DNA from: Panorpa germanica
Lineage: Eukaryota; Arthropoda; Insecta; Mecoptera; Panorpidae
Length of the DNA: 64,000 bases
Direction: 5' to 3'
NCBI GenBank assembly: GCA_963678705.1
Contig: CAVMBN010000187.1
Span: 55,332 to 119,331 of the forward strand
The position numbers and the translations under genes are program-made. The first letter of the stretch is position 1; each line of letters starts with the position of its first letter. Of the stretch, positions 39,910 through 50,298 are shown one piece after another. The notes under the pieces are model-generated. The model did no database searches. It was given only the letters and a program-made list of their open reading frames with translations, and was not told the DNA's origin.

Positions 39910-40219
39910 TGTACGAAATAAAACCATGCGAGTATTGTAGTTTGAATAATTTATTCAATCGTTTAATGATAAAATTAATTTACACTTTTTTAATATAAAT
40001 TTAACCACAATTCTTGTAATATAAAATGGTTGTGAATCAGATGCTCGACAGTGTAAAAGCCAAAACACGACTGACTCGTTTGCCATATGGCCGTAGCGTA
40101 CAATGCAATAGTCGTTGTGTTGCCATGAGTACGATTTCTACCAGAGACAACAATACAATATTATACTGGAATGTCAGCAGAGACATATCTTATGTTCTGT
40201 GCTAATTTTGTACTGAACA
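39910..40219 (-). repeat. 3' LTR of BEL/Pao element (left on + strand)
   Basis: 310 bp, TGTACGAAAT to GTACTGAACA on the + strand. Identical to 46048-46357 apart from T at 39941 (A in the other copy). On the minus strand an AATAAA lies near its end. Confidence 0.94.
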
Positions 40220-40451
40220 TAAATTGCCGGCCAGCAGAAAGTAGCTGATCCCACAACCAATTTTAAAATATATATAAAAATACATTAATACATAGAGCTA
40301 CATAAATTTATAAACTTCTTAATTCTATGATAGTCTACATAATTGTATGAGAATAATATAAAATAAAACAAAATAACAACTATTCTAAAGATAACAGAAA
40401 ACGTAATTAACATTATAGCATACATTATCATTTGCATAATGTACACAACAA
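40220..40451 (-). other. Non-coding stretch between integrase stop and 3' LTR
   Basis: 232 bp, AT-rich. A polypurine tract is expected directly next to the LTR, but I see no clear purine run there; the bases next to the LTR are AAATTGCCGGCCAGCAG on the + strand. Confidence 0.6.
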
Positions 40452-41429
40452 TCAATTCAGTGGTAATCTACACAATTTTGTGATGGGTCTGTTGTAGATC
40501 TTATCACCAATTTTTATTTCCGCCACTCTCACTTTTCCATCTTTACCAAAAAAGACCTTTGTAATTCTGGCCATTGGCCAATTTAATGGGGGTGAGTTTA
40601 GATTCTTTACAATAACTAAATCACCTTTTTTTAGGTTCTCATTAGCATATTTCCACTTGGGACGGCTCTGAAGCTGTGTGAGATAATCCTTAGACCAAGC
40701 TTGCCAAAAGTCTTGTTTTAGTTTTTTAACAATATTCCAAAACTTAAGACGATTGACTGGTACCTCTGTTAAATTAACTTCAGGGTATTCAATCAGAGCA
40801 GTGCCAATTAGAAAATGTGCTGGAGTTAAGTACTTATACTCATTTGAGCTTAGTGGAAGCAGTGGTCTTGAGTTTAGCACACCTTCAATCTGTATGACAA
40901 CTGAATTTAATTCTTCATAAGTTAAGGCCAAATTACCAACTACTCTCTTAAGGTGGTGCTTCACACTTTTGACCCCTGCTTCCCATATGCCACCAAATTC
41001 AGGAGCATAACTGGGTATAAACATAAATTTTATATATATATTATTACAAAAACTTATAACATTATTTCTATGAGACTTATTAGTCTGTAAATTATACAAT
41101 TCTTTTAATTCATTAGCAGCACCCTTAAATGTTTTAGCATTGTCACAATAAATTTTAGTAGGCATGCCTCGTCTAGAAATAAAACGATTAAGACATGCCA
41201 AGAATGTTTCAGTTCTTAAATCAGAAACCACTTCCATATGTATGGCCTTTGTAGAAAAGCAAACAAACAATGAAATGTAACCTTTTGTAATCAATGGTTT
41301 ACGTATGCGAGCTATCTTTATGTTAAAAGGTCCACAAAAATCTACATCTACATGCTGAAATGGTCTTGTAGCTGTAACTCTGTCAGCTGGCAAAGAACCC
41401 ATCAATTGTTTAGCAGATTCAGCCTTCAA
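40452..41429 (-). CDS. BEL/Pao integrase core and C-terminal domain (frame-shifted part of pol)
   Basis: 325 residues from the first Met of this frame; the true polypeptide would have continued from the upstream pol frame. Integrase joins the cDNA ends to host DNA. The catalytic triad is complete: D30 (HVDVDFCGPF), D96 (YCDNAKTFKG) and E150 (GGIWEAGVKS), spaced as in the BEL/Pao integrase. Residues about 235-325 form the C-terminal domain usually found after BEL/Pao integrases (KKGDLVIVKNLNSPPLNW). The Met at 41429 is an arbitrary start and the frame is open further upstream, where it holds the CxxC half of the zinc-binding motif. The frame is offset by a single-base change from pol, so it would not be made without frameshifting. 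Confidence 0.9.
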   Translation of the reverse strand: MKAESAKQLMGSLPADRVTATRPFQHVDVDFCGPFNIKIARIRKPLITKGYISLFVCFSTKAIHMEVVSDLRTETFLACLNRFISRRGMPTKIYCDNAKTFKGAANELKELYNLQTNKSHRNNVISFCNNIYIKFMFIPSYAPEFGGIWEAGVKSVKHHLKRVVGNLALTYEELNSVVIQIEGVLNSRPLLPLSSNEYKYLTPAHFLIGTALIEYPEVNLTEVPVNRLKFWNIVKKLKQDFWQAWSKDYLTQLQSRPKWKYANENLKKGDLVIVKNLNSPPLNWPMARITKVFFGKDGKVRVAEIKIGDKIYNRPITKLCRLPLN

Positions 41430-44400
41430 TCGTGAACATATAACACATTTGTATAGTACCCTTTGACCTCCCGTATGCCATTGATAATCCAGAACTTTTG
41501 AGACAAGGAGCTGAGTACTAATCTAGCACCAGCATGGAGCAAACGTAAGTGCTCATTTTTGATTATGATAGAGGTGATATTGTTGGCTTTTGGCAATATG
41601 ACTGGGTGCATTTTATCTTTTGCAATGCCTGCATTTTGCAATCTGCCACCAACACGAATCAAACCAGTGCTGTCTATGAAAGGGTGGAGATTACCTATAC
41701 CGCTTTTGATAATGATACCACCTAAGAGACATTTTATTTCTTTAAAAAATATTTGCCTTTGAACTGAGCGAATGATAATTAATAAGGAATTATGAAGTTC
41801 TTGTGGAGATAAATGTCCACTTGAACTGTGTACTGTCTTTTTACAATTATTAAAGAATCTGTACACATAAGCTAATACACGCTGTAGTTTATTGATATTG
41901 GAGAATTTTTTAAACAAGTCTAGCATTAAAGGTGCTTGTTCGACTTCAATGTTACAAACATTACAGTTTATATCTTCATCGTCTGATGGAAGTACTGTAT
42001 TTAAATCAAAATAATGATCATGTTTAAAATGACAATTGGATAGATACTGGGGACCGTTCCACCAAAGATTTTGATTCTTTAAGTGTTGTGGTTCTATACC
42101 ACGAGAAATTATATCAGCTGGGTTATCAGCTGATTTTACATAGTACCAAGAGAATTTATCTGTGAGCTCTGTTATTTTCTTTACTCTGTTATTAACATAT
42201 ATATTGGTTTTTAATTTGTTCGCTTGAATCCAAGCAAGGACTATTTTGGAATCACAATAAAAGAAAACTCTATGATCCAATCTAGTTTTGAGTAAATTAC
42301 TAACTCTAACCGCAAGTTGTGCCAACAAAACTGCACTATTTAGCTCTAGTTGGGGTATTGTAAGTACCTTACCTAGTGGAGCCACACGAGACTTGGCACA
42401 AATTAATTTTGTTTTTACGTTGCCTTTTGCTGTAACGGTTCTTAAATATAGGCAGCACCCGTACGCTTTCATAGATGCGTCTGCATAGCCTATTAACTCT
42501 GCAGTGACAAAATTTTCCTCCTTTATAAGTCGATCTATTGAAATGCTGTCTGCTATCTTTAGACCATTAAGGAACTTTTCCCACATCTGTAATTGTTTGT
42601 CAGGCAGCGGTGCGTCCCAATCTATTTTCAAAAACCAAAGCTCTTGCATGATTAACTTGGCAACTACAATTATAGGGCCAATCAATCCTAACGGGTCAAA
42701 TAAAGTCCCAATAAAACTAAGTACTTTTCTTTTAGTATTCAAATTGTTACTATTCGTGTTAGGACATTTAAAGGTAAATGTATCCAAAATAACATTGTAT
42801 TTTAGACCTAATGTTTTAATAATGGCTGATTTATTTAAATCCAATTCATTGATATATTTTTTATCACTAGAGATGTCGTCGAGCACTGGGGGATGATTGG
42901 AAGACCATTTGTGTAATTTAAAATTACCTAATTGTAACAAACCAATTAATTGAGACTTTAATTCAGATAACTCTTCCACGTCATCGCACCCAACTATGAC
43001 ATCATCAACATACGTATTATGGCACATTGCTCTCGCTGCAAGAGGATATTTATGTTTGTAGCGATGGGCAAGTTCTATGAGACATCGTGTGGCCAAAAAG
43101 GTAGAAGATCTGAGTCCATATGTTACAGTTTTTAATTGCAAACAACTGATGGGCTTACCTGGATCATCTCTCCATAAGATATTTTGTAAGACATTGTAAG
43201 TGTCATTTGTGAGAATACAGCGGAACATTTTTTCTATGTCACAGACAATTGTGTACACATAAGTTCTAAACAGTAGGAGAATATCGAAGAGCTCGCCTTG
43301 AACCACAGGACCATTCAGCATAACATCGTTGAGAGAAACTTTATTTTTGGAACGCATACTTCCATCAAAGACCACACGCAATTTAGTAGTTTTGCTATCA
43401 TCATTAGTAACTGCATGATGTGCTAAAAAATAATTAGGAGTATTATAAACATCATAAGAATTTATGTCTATTTCCCTGGCATGTCCCATCTCTATATACT
43501 GATCAATGAATTTTTTATACACCTTCAATAGTGAAGGATTTCGTTTAAATCTGTTTTCTAACACATAGAATCTTTGCAGGGCGACTGAGAAAGAATCCCC
43601 CAATTCTAGTTCATTTACTGGGCTGACTAATGGCAAATCTACAGTAAAAGTATTATTTTCAAGTAGTACTGAATTTTTAAAAATATGTTCAGCCTTTAAA
43701 TATTCCTCAGTAAACTTATCTGTCTTTTCTGGGACTTTCTCAGTCGTCCAAAATTGCCCCATAACATTCTCAAGGGTTGTATGGTCAGAAATGGCAAAAT
43801 TAGATACTATAATATTACTTGAATAACTATTTTGATTTTGAAACATTTTTGGCTCATTAATAACATTGTAACTAAATTGATTATGCAATTTGCCTGCAAC
43901 TACATATCCAAATGTAGTGTTCTGTAAAACTGAGCCATTATTTAATTTAATACAGCCACCTAATAGAATGGCAAAATATACATCCGCACCCAATAGCAAT
44001 GATATTTTCGAGGGTACATTATACTGCTCATCAGCTAGCTTAATATTTTTGGGAAAAATAACTTTGGATGTGTCAATAAAAATTTGAGGCAAATGCGTAG
44101 TGATAGATTCAACTACATGACAATTCACTTTGTGATTAATATTTCTGTTGTAATTTGACTGTATGTTTATAATTGCTGAGTGATATAATTTCGTGGCTTT
44201 ATTGCCTATACCAATTATTTTACTAGGTTGAGTGGTTGTGCGTAAACGCAATTCTTTTAAAAGTTCAGCAGTCACTAATGATGCCTGACTACCACTATCG
44301 AGCAATGCACGAACTAGAAACTCGCGACCAAAATTGTCAACAATTTTTACCTTCATAGTAGGCAGCAATATGGTACCCCCCAAGCTATCATTGCTACAGC

Positions 44401-44602
44401 ACATTACAACTGGAGATTCAGTTGTCTTGCCAGCCAGCGAACCAGCGTCTGTTTTATAACATAACAATTTGCTATGCATGCCTTTACATTTATGACATTT
44501 ATACTTATTCTCAAGGGGACACCTGTCACTATGGGCTTTTAAACATAGCGAACATAATTTATGTTCTTGAACAAATGAATTACGCGACTCTAAAGGAGCC
44601 AT
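41426..44602 (-). CDS. BEL/Pao pol: zinc knuckles, protease, RT, RNase H, start of integrase
   Basis: 1,058-codon frame. Residues 17-28 (CSLCLKAHSDRC) and 36-48 (CHKCKGMHSKLLC) are zinc knuckles that belong to gag, so the frame begins inside gag rather than at a real pol start. The aspartic protease has D102 in LLDSGSQASLV. The RT lies at about 390-560: D455 in VCDIEKMF and YVDD at 531-534, the usual BEL/Pao form. RNase H begins near D708 (GYADASMKAYG). The HLRLLHAG half of the integrase zinc-binding domain is near the C terminus, where the frame leaves the expected sequence and stops at 41426. It is in the same frame as gag, separated only by TAA and two codons. The family normally makes one gag-pol polyprotein cleaved by its own protease. 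Confidence 0.92.
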   Translation of the reverse strand: MAPLESRNSFVQEHKLCSLCLKAHSDRCPLENKYKCHKCKGMHSKLLCYKTDAGSLAGKTTESPVVMCCSNDSLGGTILLPTMKVKIVDNFGREFLVRALLDSGSQASLVTAELLKELRLRTTTQPSKIIGIGNKATKLYHSAIINIQSNYNRNINHKVNCHVVESITTHLPQIFIDTSKVIFPKNIKLADEQYNVPSKISLLLGADVYFAILLGGCIKLNNGSVLQNTTFGYVVAGKLHNQFSYNVINEPKMFQNQNSYSSNIIVSNFAISDHTTLENVMGQFWTTEKVPEKTDKFTEEYLKAEHIFKNSVLLENNTFTVDLPLVSPVNELELGDSFSVALQRFYVLENRFKRNPSLLKVYKKFIDQYIEMGHAREIDINSYDVYNTPNYFLAHHAVTNDDSKTTKLRVVFDGSMRSKNKVSLNDVMLNGPVVQGELFDILLLFRTYVYTIVCDIEKMFRCILTNDTYNVLQNILWRDDPGKPISCLQLKTVTYGLRSSTFLATRCLIELAHRYKHKYPLAARAMCHNTYVDDVIVGCDDVEELSELKSQLIGLLQLGNFKLHKWSSNHPPVLDDISSDKKYINELDLNKSAIIKTLGLKYNVILDTFTFKCPNTNSNNLNTKRKVLSFIGTLFDPLGLIGPIIVVAKLIMQELWFLKIDWDAPLPDKQLQMWEKFLNGLKIADSISIDRLIKEENFVTAELIGYADASMKAYGCCLYLRTVTAKGNVKTKLICAKSRVAPLGKVLTIPQLELNSAVLLAQLAVRVSNLLKTRLDHRVFFYCDSKIVLAWIQANKLKTNIYVNNRVKKITELTDKFSWYYVKSADNPADIISRGIEPQHLKNQNLWWNGPQYLSNCHFKHDHYFDLNTVLPSDDEDINCNVCNIEVEQAPLMLDLFKKFSNINKLQRVLAYVYRFFNNCKKTVHSSSGHLSPQELHNSLLIIIRSVQRQIFFKEIKCLLGGIIIKSGIGNLHPFIDSTGLIRVGGRLQNAGIAKDKMHPVILPKANNITSIIIKNEHLRLLHAGARLVLSSLSQKFWIINGIREVKGYYTNVLYVHD
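41455..41470 (-). other. Frameshift site in integrase zinc-binding region
   Basis: The pol frame loses family similarity here while the next frame gains it, including the CxxC of the HHCC motif. The site contains short A and G runs (minus strand AAAGGG), a typical place for a one-base slip or a sequencing error. Confidence 0.8.
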
Positions 44603-44608
44603 TTTGAA

Positions 44609-44611
44609 TTA
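44609..44611 (-). other. In-frame TAA between gag and pol frames
   Basis: Gag ends CRYCNMDHPIFRCP then TAA; two codons later the pol frame continues in the same phase with further zinc knuckles. The stop therefore sits within the knuckle array and not at a domain border. Confidence 0.88.
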
Positions 44612-45595
44612 TGGACATCTAAAAATGGGATGGTCCATATTACAATATCTACATGCTAAATTGTAGCGAGTAGTGACATTGGAAACTCTCGAGTACGAAT
44701 ACTCTTTATAATTTTTGTCATTTGACATACTTTTATATGGTGAGCTATCCTCAAGTGCAATCGCACGTTTTTCTAAAAATGATATAAATTCTGCCATAGT
44801 AGGCAGTTTGTCTACATTTCTTTCCATATGGAAATTGCGACTAGTTAATAAATCTAGCTTTCTACATAATATTGAGATTAGAATCATATCCCATTTGTCT
44901 ACAGGCTCATCAAGATTTTTTAAAGCTTGTAATTGCTGTTTAACTTGACATAAAAAAGCCCTTATTGCCATTGCAGTACCCTTCTGCATGTTTGGGATAT
45001 CAAGTAATATATTAATATGATTAGTAATTAATCGCGCCTTATTATCATACCGCGCTAACAATAAATCAAGAGCCTCTTTATATGAGCTGTTCACAAGCGG
45101 CAAATTTATAATTATTGAGAGAGCCTCGTCAAGGAGATACTTTCTTAAATAAAAAAGTCTCTGTACATCGGACAGTGATGCATTATTGTGAACAACTGCT
45201 TGGAAGAGCTCATAAAAGGGCCTAAACCTGGTTATATCCTTGCCATCGAAGGTTGGAATTGCCACCGCTGGAAGCTTGGATGCCACTAAGCTAGGACAAG
45301 TAGGCCTATTAACTTCTTTCAATTTGGTGATGCTGGCATTTAACTTAGCTAGAATATTAAAGTATTTTTCCTCTACATCCTCGATGTCTTTATCATCCTG
45401 TTCATCAATTTCTAAAATACTGGATTGCGTGAGCTCGTACGTTTGATAGGTAGTCATCAACTTTTCTTTCTTCGCCTCCAGCAGCTCCACAGTACCGGAT
45501 TCGAGGGCCTTTGAGTCGCTGACATAATTGTCCATTCTTGATATTGAACCTTTTGCAGTCGTCCGCGAAGTTTTAAGCCTCTTCAACCCCTCCAT
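44609..45595 (-). CDS. BEL/Pao gag protein
   Basis: 328 residues, starting at the first ATG after the leader (MEGLKRLKTSRTT). Gag builds the virus-like particle and packages the RNA. Residues about 20-95 are charged and probably helical or coiled-coil. Residues about 109-255 form the gag domain usual in BEL/Pao elements, with the signature IPTFDGKDITRFRPFYELF followed by a stretch around LFYLRKYLLDEAL. It ends with one CX2CX3HX4C knuckle made by C315, C318, H322 and C327, and the next residue is followed by TAA. Two more knuckles lie beyond the stop, so this gag is shorter than the expected three-knuckle form. Confidence 0.9.
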   Translation of the reverse strand: MEGLKRLKTSRTTAKGSISRMDNYVSDSKALESGTVELLEAKKEKLMTTYQTYELTQSSILEIDEQDDKDIEDVEEKYFNILAKLNASITKLKEVNRPTCPSLVASKLPAVAIPTFDGKDITRFRPFYELFQAVVHNNASLSDVQRLFYLRKYLLDEALSIIINLPLVNSSYKEALDLLLARYDNKARLITNHINILLDIPNMQKGTAMAIRAFLCQVKQQLQALKNLDEPVDKWDMILISILCRKLDLLTSRNFHMERNVDKLPTMAEFISFLEKRAIALEDSSPYKSMSNDKNYKEYSYSRVSNVTTRYNLACRYCNMDHPIFRCP

Positions 45596-46047
45596 CTTGC
45601 TTAGGTGATAAACTCGTACTTGTATTATAGATGAAACGTGGATGACAAAACTAATCCAGCTTAATCCAGCAACTTAGCAATTTTTTAATAAATTGGTACT
45701 TGTAGATAATAATAATAGAATTGTACCTTGATGAGTAAAAAAGTATTTTACTCTCTTCCAGCTTCCTTACACCCCTTTCCGTATAATAAATTTCTTGAAC
45801 AATTTTTCTTGAAATGTGAACATGTAGTATCCAAATTATATGCGAATCCGCTTAAATCAAGCGTTGCATTACCCAATCAATGTCAATTGATGACTTGCCA
45901 GGCCGCCATAGGGCAAATGTAAAAAAATAGCTTGCACATGTGCCGGTTACTATACAGACGTAACCTCAAAACACCACGAATTCACACGCGGTTAATAATG
46001 GTTTGTAAGACCAATTTTTCTTTAATGCTCGAAGGACCAGCTTCGCA
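45596..46047 (-). other. BEL/Pao 5' leader between LTR and gag
   Basis: 452 bp containing the primer binding site at its LTR end and presumably the packaging signal. A 64-codon frame on the other strand (45728-45922) has no recognisable features and I do not call it a gene. Confidence 0.7.
46027..46039 (-). other. Primer binding site, tRNA-Tyr type
   Basis: The + strand GCTCGAAGGACCA equals the last 13 bases (with CCA) of insect-type tRNA-Tyr, so the minus strand would pair with that tRNA. It lies 8 bp inside the 5' LTR. The tRNA identity is from memory of the acceptor-stem sequence. Confidence 0.75.
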
Positions 46048-46357
46048 TGTACGAAATAAAACCATGCGAGTATTGTAGATTGAATAATTTATTCAATCGT
46101 TTAATGATAAAATTAATTTACACTTTTTTAATATAAATTTAACCACAATTCTTGTAATATAAAATGGTTGTGAATCAGATGCTCGACAGTGTAAAAGCCA
46201 AAACACGACTGACTCGTTTGCCATATGGCCGTAGCGTACAATGCAATAGTCGTTGTGTTGCCATGAGTACGATTTCTACCAGAGACAACAATACAATATT
46301 ATACTGGAATGTCAGCAGAGACATATCTTATGTTCTGTGCTAATTTTGTACTGAACA
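46048..46357 (-). repeat. 5' LTR of BEL/Pao element (right on + strand)
   Basis: 310 bp, 309 identical to the other LTR. In element orientation it starts TGTTCAGTAC and ends TTCGTACA. It should contain the promoter and polyadenylation signals. AATAAA is seen on the minus strand at 46088-46093. Confidence 0.94.
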
Positions 46358-46362
46358 GCCGC
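46358..46362. repeat. Target site duplication GCCGC, right copy (BEL/Pao)
   Basis: Second copy of the GCCGC target, followed at once by ATTAACTTTAAATTC of the monomer. Confidence 0.92.
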
Positions 46363-47126
46363 ATTAACTTTAAATTCTCGAAATTTGTCGCATTAATTTT
46401 AAATCATCAAAATTTGATTTTTTCAGTTCTAGCGTAATTTGTACTTGAGTAAGTGCATGAGTGATTTTTAAATCTTAAGGAATTGTCCCCAATATCACTT
46501 GCACCACTTCTGTAGATACAGTTCTGCAACAACGCGTCATCGTCAATAACATAGTTCTTTGCATGGAAGATCTGGAAGATTGATCCTGTAATACCATGCC
46601 GAAGCACAATACACAACTATTAGCATAAATGCCCCCTTGTATAGTGTCGGCATAGTTGCCGAGTTTAAGCTTCATTCCGTCCTTGTGACACGCGCAAGGT
46701 GTGTTACAAGTTTATCATTCGTTGTTACTGTATTTGTTTCGTAGCTTTGTAGCTTCAAGAAACTACAGATTTTATATATAGCAGGTCGAGAACGGCTTTC
46801 TAGGGTTTCTGTACTATTTGCACCGATAAGGATCACATTATCGTTGGCAAAACATATGTCTACACACCCTTTCGAGTGAGAAACACAGTTCTCGTCGAAT
46901 ACTATGTTCCAGAGCTCAGGCCCCATTACAGATCGCTGAGGACAACCTTTAGATAGTTGCCTTTTCATGGAACTGTAATCGGTTTGTAAAATAATGTTCG
47001 ACAATGAAAATAGTTCTCCATAGCGCAGTAGACGTACCTATAGGTTTTTGCCGGTCTAATTCTTTGAAGGTCACTTGGCCACCGGACATCAACAAAGGCA
47101 CACTGAATTTCTATAAATATCTCATA
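46358..47126 (-). repeat. Monomer U22, right part
   Basis: Completes U22 to 1,586 bp once the element and one GCCGC are removed. The core frame is open at 46672-47004 and the connection frame at 46475-46675. Confidence 0.93.
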
Positions 47127-48712
47127 TACATACTTGTACTTATGCCTACTTACTTACCATTTGTTTGGTACCATTGAATGTTTATGAACGATCAATCACT
47201 ATTTCCAAGAAAACCGCATATATTGTTTACTTAATCATTTATAACAATTAATACACTCTCATTATTATTTAAAACACGCATTTATATAAACTAATTCTTG
47301 TGTTTTAATATTATTTATAGTTATTGTTATTCGACTTACTTGATAGTTGGCGGCAACCTTTTGTCTTCCGTATATTTGTAGTGTTTATATGAGGTCTTCC
47401 TTATATATCTCTGCAGATTTCTTGAATTTTAAACCACTTGATGTTTTAGCACTAACACTAACCTAATTATTATCACTTTTTTTGTCTATCGCACTTATTA
47501 ATGACTTATATCAAACATCAAAGTTACAAATTTGAGGTTATGTTTATAAGACCGCGTGTACGCGTAATGAAAAATTCGTTTTTAACACTGGTTTCCAACT
47601 GTCAAACTTTTGTAAAAACACTTTGTTTAGGGTAAATTAACACAAATTTAAAACAAACTTAAATACTTTTCGTTTGAAAAAGTATTCATATAATTTATTT
47701 AATTTTTTTCCATAATTAATTTCTCACTTTTAATTACTTTTTTCACCTAAAGTAGCAGGAGTCGATCACACACATAGTAGATAGGAACCACTTGTGTTGC
47801 AAAGCAATATTAACGTCCTTGTAAACCAATACGTAGGTCTTCTTTTTTGTATTAAGTCCCATCTGTCTTGCCAGAGCTTATGCATATATGCATTCATCTC
47901 TTTGGCAATATATTTGGTATCGTCTCCAGACTTTAATCCTACAGCCGCATTAACTTTAAATCCTCGAAATTTGTCGCAATAATTTTAAATCATTAAAATT
48001 TGATTTTTTCAGTTCTAGCGTAATTTGTACTTGAGTAAGTGCATGAGTGATTTTTAAATCTTAAGGAATTGTCCCCAATATCACTTGCACCACTTCTGTA
48101 GATACAGTTCTGCAACAACGCGTCATCGTCAATAACATAGTTCTTTGCATGGAAGATCTGGAAGATTGATCCTGTAATACCATGCCGAAGCACAATACAC
48201 AACTATTAGCATAAATGCCCCCTTGTATAGTGTCGGCATAGTTGCCGAGTTTAAGCTTCATTCCGTCCTTGTGACACGCGCAAGGTGTGTTACAAGTTTA
48301 TCATTCGTTGTTACTGTATTTGTTTCGTAGCTTTGTAGCTTCAAGAAACTACAGATTTTATATATAGCAGGTCGAGAACGGCTTTCTAGGGTTTCTGTAC
48401 TATTTGCACCGATAAGGATCACATTATCGTTGGCAAAACATATGTCTACACACCCTTTCGAGTGAGAAACACAGTTCTCGTCGAATACTATGTTCCAGAG
48501 CTCAGGCCCCATTACAGATCGCTGAGGACAACCTTTAGATAGTTGCCTTTTCATGGAACTGTAATCGGTTTGTAAAATAATGTTCGACAATGAAAATAGT
48601 TCTCCATAGCGCAGTAGACGTACCTATAGGTTTTTGCCGGTCTAATTCTTTGAAGGTCACTTAACCACCGGACATCAACAAAGGCACACTGAATTTCTAT
48701 AAATATCTCATA
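47127..48712 (-). repeat. Monomer U23 (type 2)
   Basis: The core frame is open at 48258-48590 with the same MGPELWNIVFDEN variant as U22, breaking the 2/3 alternation by following another type 2 monomer. Confidence 0.93.
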
Positions 48713-50298
48713 TACATACTTGTACTTATGCCTACTTACTTACCATTTGTTTGTTACCATTGAATGTTCATGAACGATCAATTACTATTTCCAAGAAAAC
48801 CGCATATATTGTTCACTTAATCACTTATAACAATTAATACACTCTCATTATTATTTAAAACACGCATTTATATAAACTAATTCTTGTGTTTTATTATTAT
48901 TTATAGTTAATGTTATTCGACTTACTTGATAGTGGGCGGCAACCTTTTGTCTTCCGTATATTTGTAGTGTTTATATAAGGTCTTCCTTATATATCTCTAC
49001 AGATTTCTTGAATTCTAAACCACTTGATGTTTTAGCACTAACACTAACCTAATTATTATCACTTTTTTTGTTTATCGCACTTATTAATGTCTTATATCAA
49101 ACATCAAAGTTACAAATTTGAGGTTATGTTTATAAGACCGCGTGTACGCGTAATGAAAAATTCGTTTTTAACACTGGTTTCCAACTGTCAAACTTTTGTA
49201 AAAACACTTTGTTTAGGGTAAATTAACAAAAATTTAAAACAAACTTAAATACTTTTCGTTTGAAAAAGTATTCATATAATTTATTTAATTTTTTTCCATT
49301 ATTAATTTTTCACTTTTAATCACTTTTTTCACCTAAAGTAGCAGGAGCCGATCACACACATAGTAGATAGGAACCACTTGTGTTGCAAAGCAATATTAAC
49401 GTCCTTGTAAACCAATACGTAGGTCTTCTTTTTTGTATTAAGTCTTATCTGTCTTGCCAGAGCTTATGCATATATGCATTCATCTCTTTGGCAATATATT
49501 TGGTATCGTCTCCAGACTTTAATCCTACTGCCGCATTAACTTTAAATCCTCAAAATTTGTCGCATGAATTTTAAATCATCAAAATTTGATTTTTTCAGTT
49601 CTAGCGTAATTTGTACTTAAGTAAGTGCATGAGTGATTTTTAAATCTAAAGGAATTGTCCCCAATATCACTTGCACCACTTCTGTAGATACAGTTCTGCA
49701 ACAACGCGTCATCGTCAATAACATAGTTCTTTGCATGGAAGATCTGAAAGATTGATCCTGTAATACCATGCCGAAGCACAATACACAACTATTAGCATAA
49801 ATGCTCCCTTGTATAGTGTCGGCATAGTTGCCGAGTTTAAGCTTCATTCCGTCCTTGTGACACGCGCAAGGTGTGTTACAAGTTTATCATTCGTTGTTAC
49901 TGTATTTGTTTCGTAGCTTTGTAGCTTCAAGAAACTACAGATTTTATATATAGCAGGTCGAGAACGGCTTTCTAGGGTTTCTGTACTATTTGCACCGATA
50001 AGGATCACATTATCGTTGGCAAAACATATGTCTACACAACCTTTCGAGTGAGAAACACAGTTCTCGTCGAATATTATGTTCCAGAGCTCAGGCCCGATTA
50101 CAGATCGCTGAGGACAACCTTTAGATAGTTGCCTTTTCATGGAACGGTAATCGGTTTGAAGAATAATGTTCGACAATGAAAATAGGTCTCCATAGCGCAG
50201 TAGACGTACCTATAGGTTTTTGCCGGTCCAATTCTTTGAAGGTCACTTGGCCACAGGACATAAACAAAGGCACACTAAATTTCTATACATATCTCATA
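48713..50298 (-). repeat. Monomer U24 (type 3)
   Basis: The core frame is open at 49844-50176. Its right end has GGTCCAATTC and ACATAAACAAAGG, markers otherwise seen in U28 and U31, so the last 100 bp match block-3 type 4 neighbours. Confidence 0.92.

Larger units (their letters stand above)
39910..46357 (-). mobile_element. BEL/Pao LTR retrotransposon with disrupted gag-pol
   Basis: 6,448 bp, two 310-bp LTRs that begin TG and end CA, a 5-bp target duplication, a tRNA-Tyr-type primer binding site and gag, protease, RT, RNase H and integrase in BEL/Pao order on the minus strand. There is no envelope-like frame after the integrase. The LTRs differ at a single position (39941 versus 46079), so the insertion is recent. 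The coding region nevertheless has two lesions: an in-frame TAA at 44609-44611 and a one-base frameshift near 41455-41470. It is either a defective copy mobilised in trans or an element damaged after insertion. Confidence 0.95.

Noticed and set aside
40220..40240. BEL/Pao polypurine tract
   Set aside because: Searched next to the 3' LTR on the minus strand; no convincing purine run was found, so none is annotated.
41559..45922. Several + strand frames across the BEL/Pao coding region and leader
   Set aside because: Antisense to gag and pol, short, no motifs.
46027..46039. Possible tRNA gene end
   Set aside because: Only the 3' acceptor sequence is present; its place beside the LTR makes it a primer binding site.
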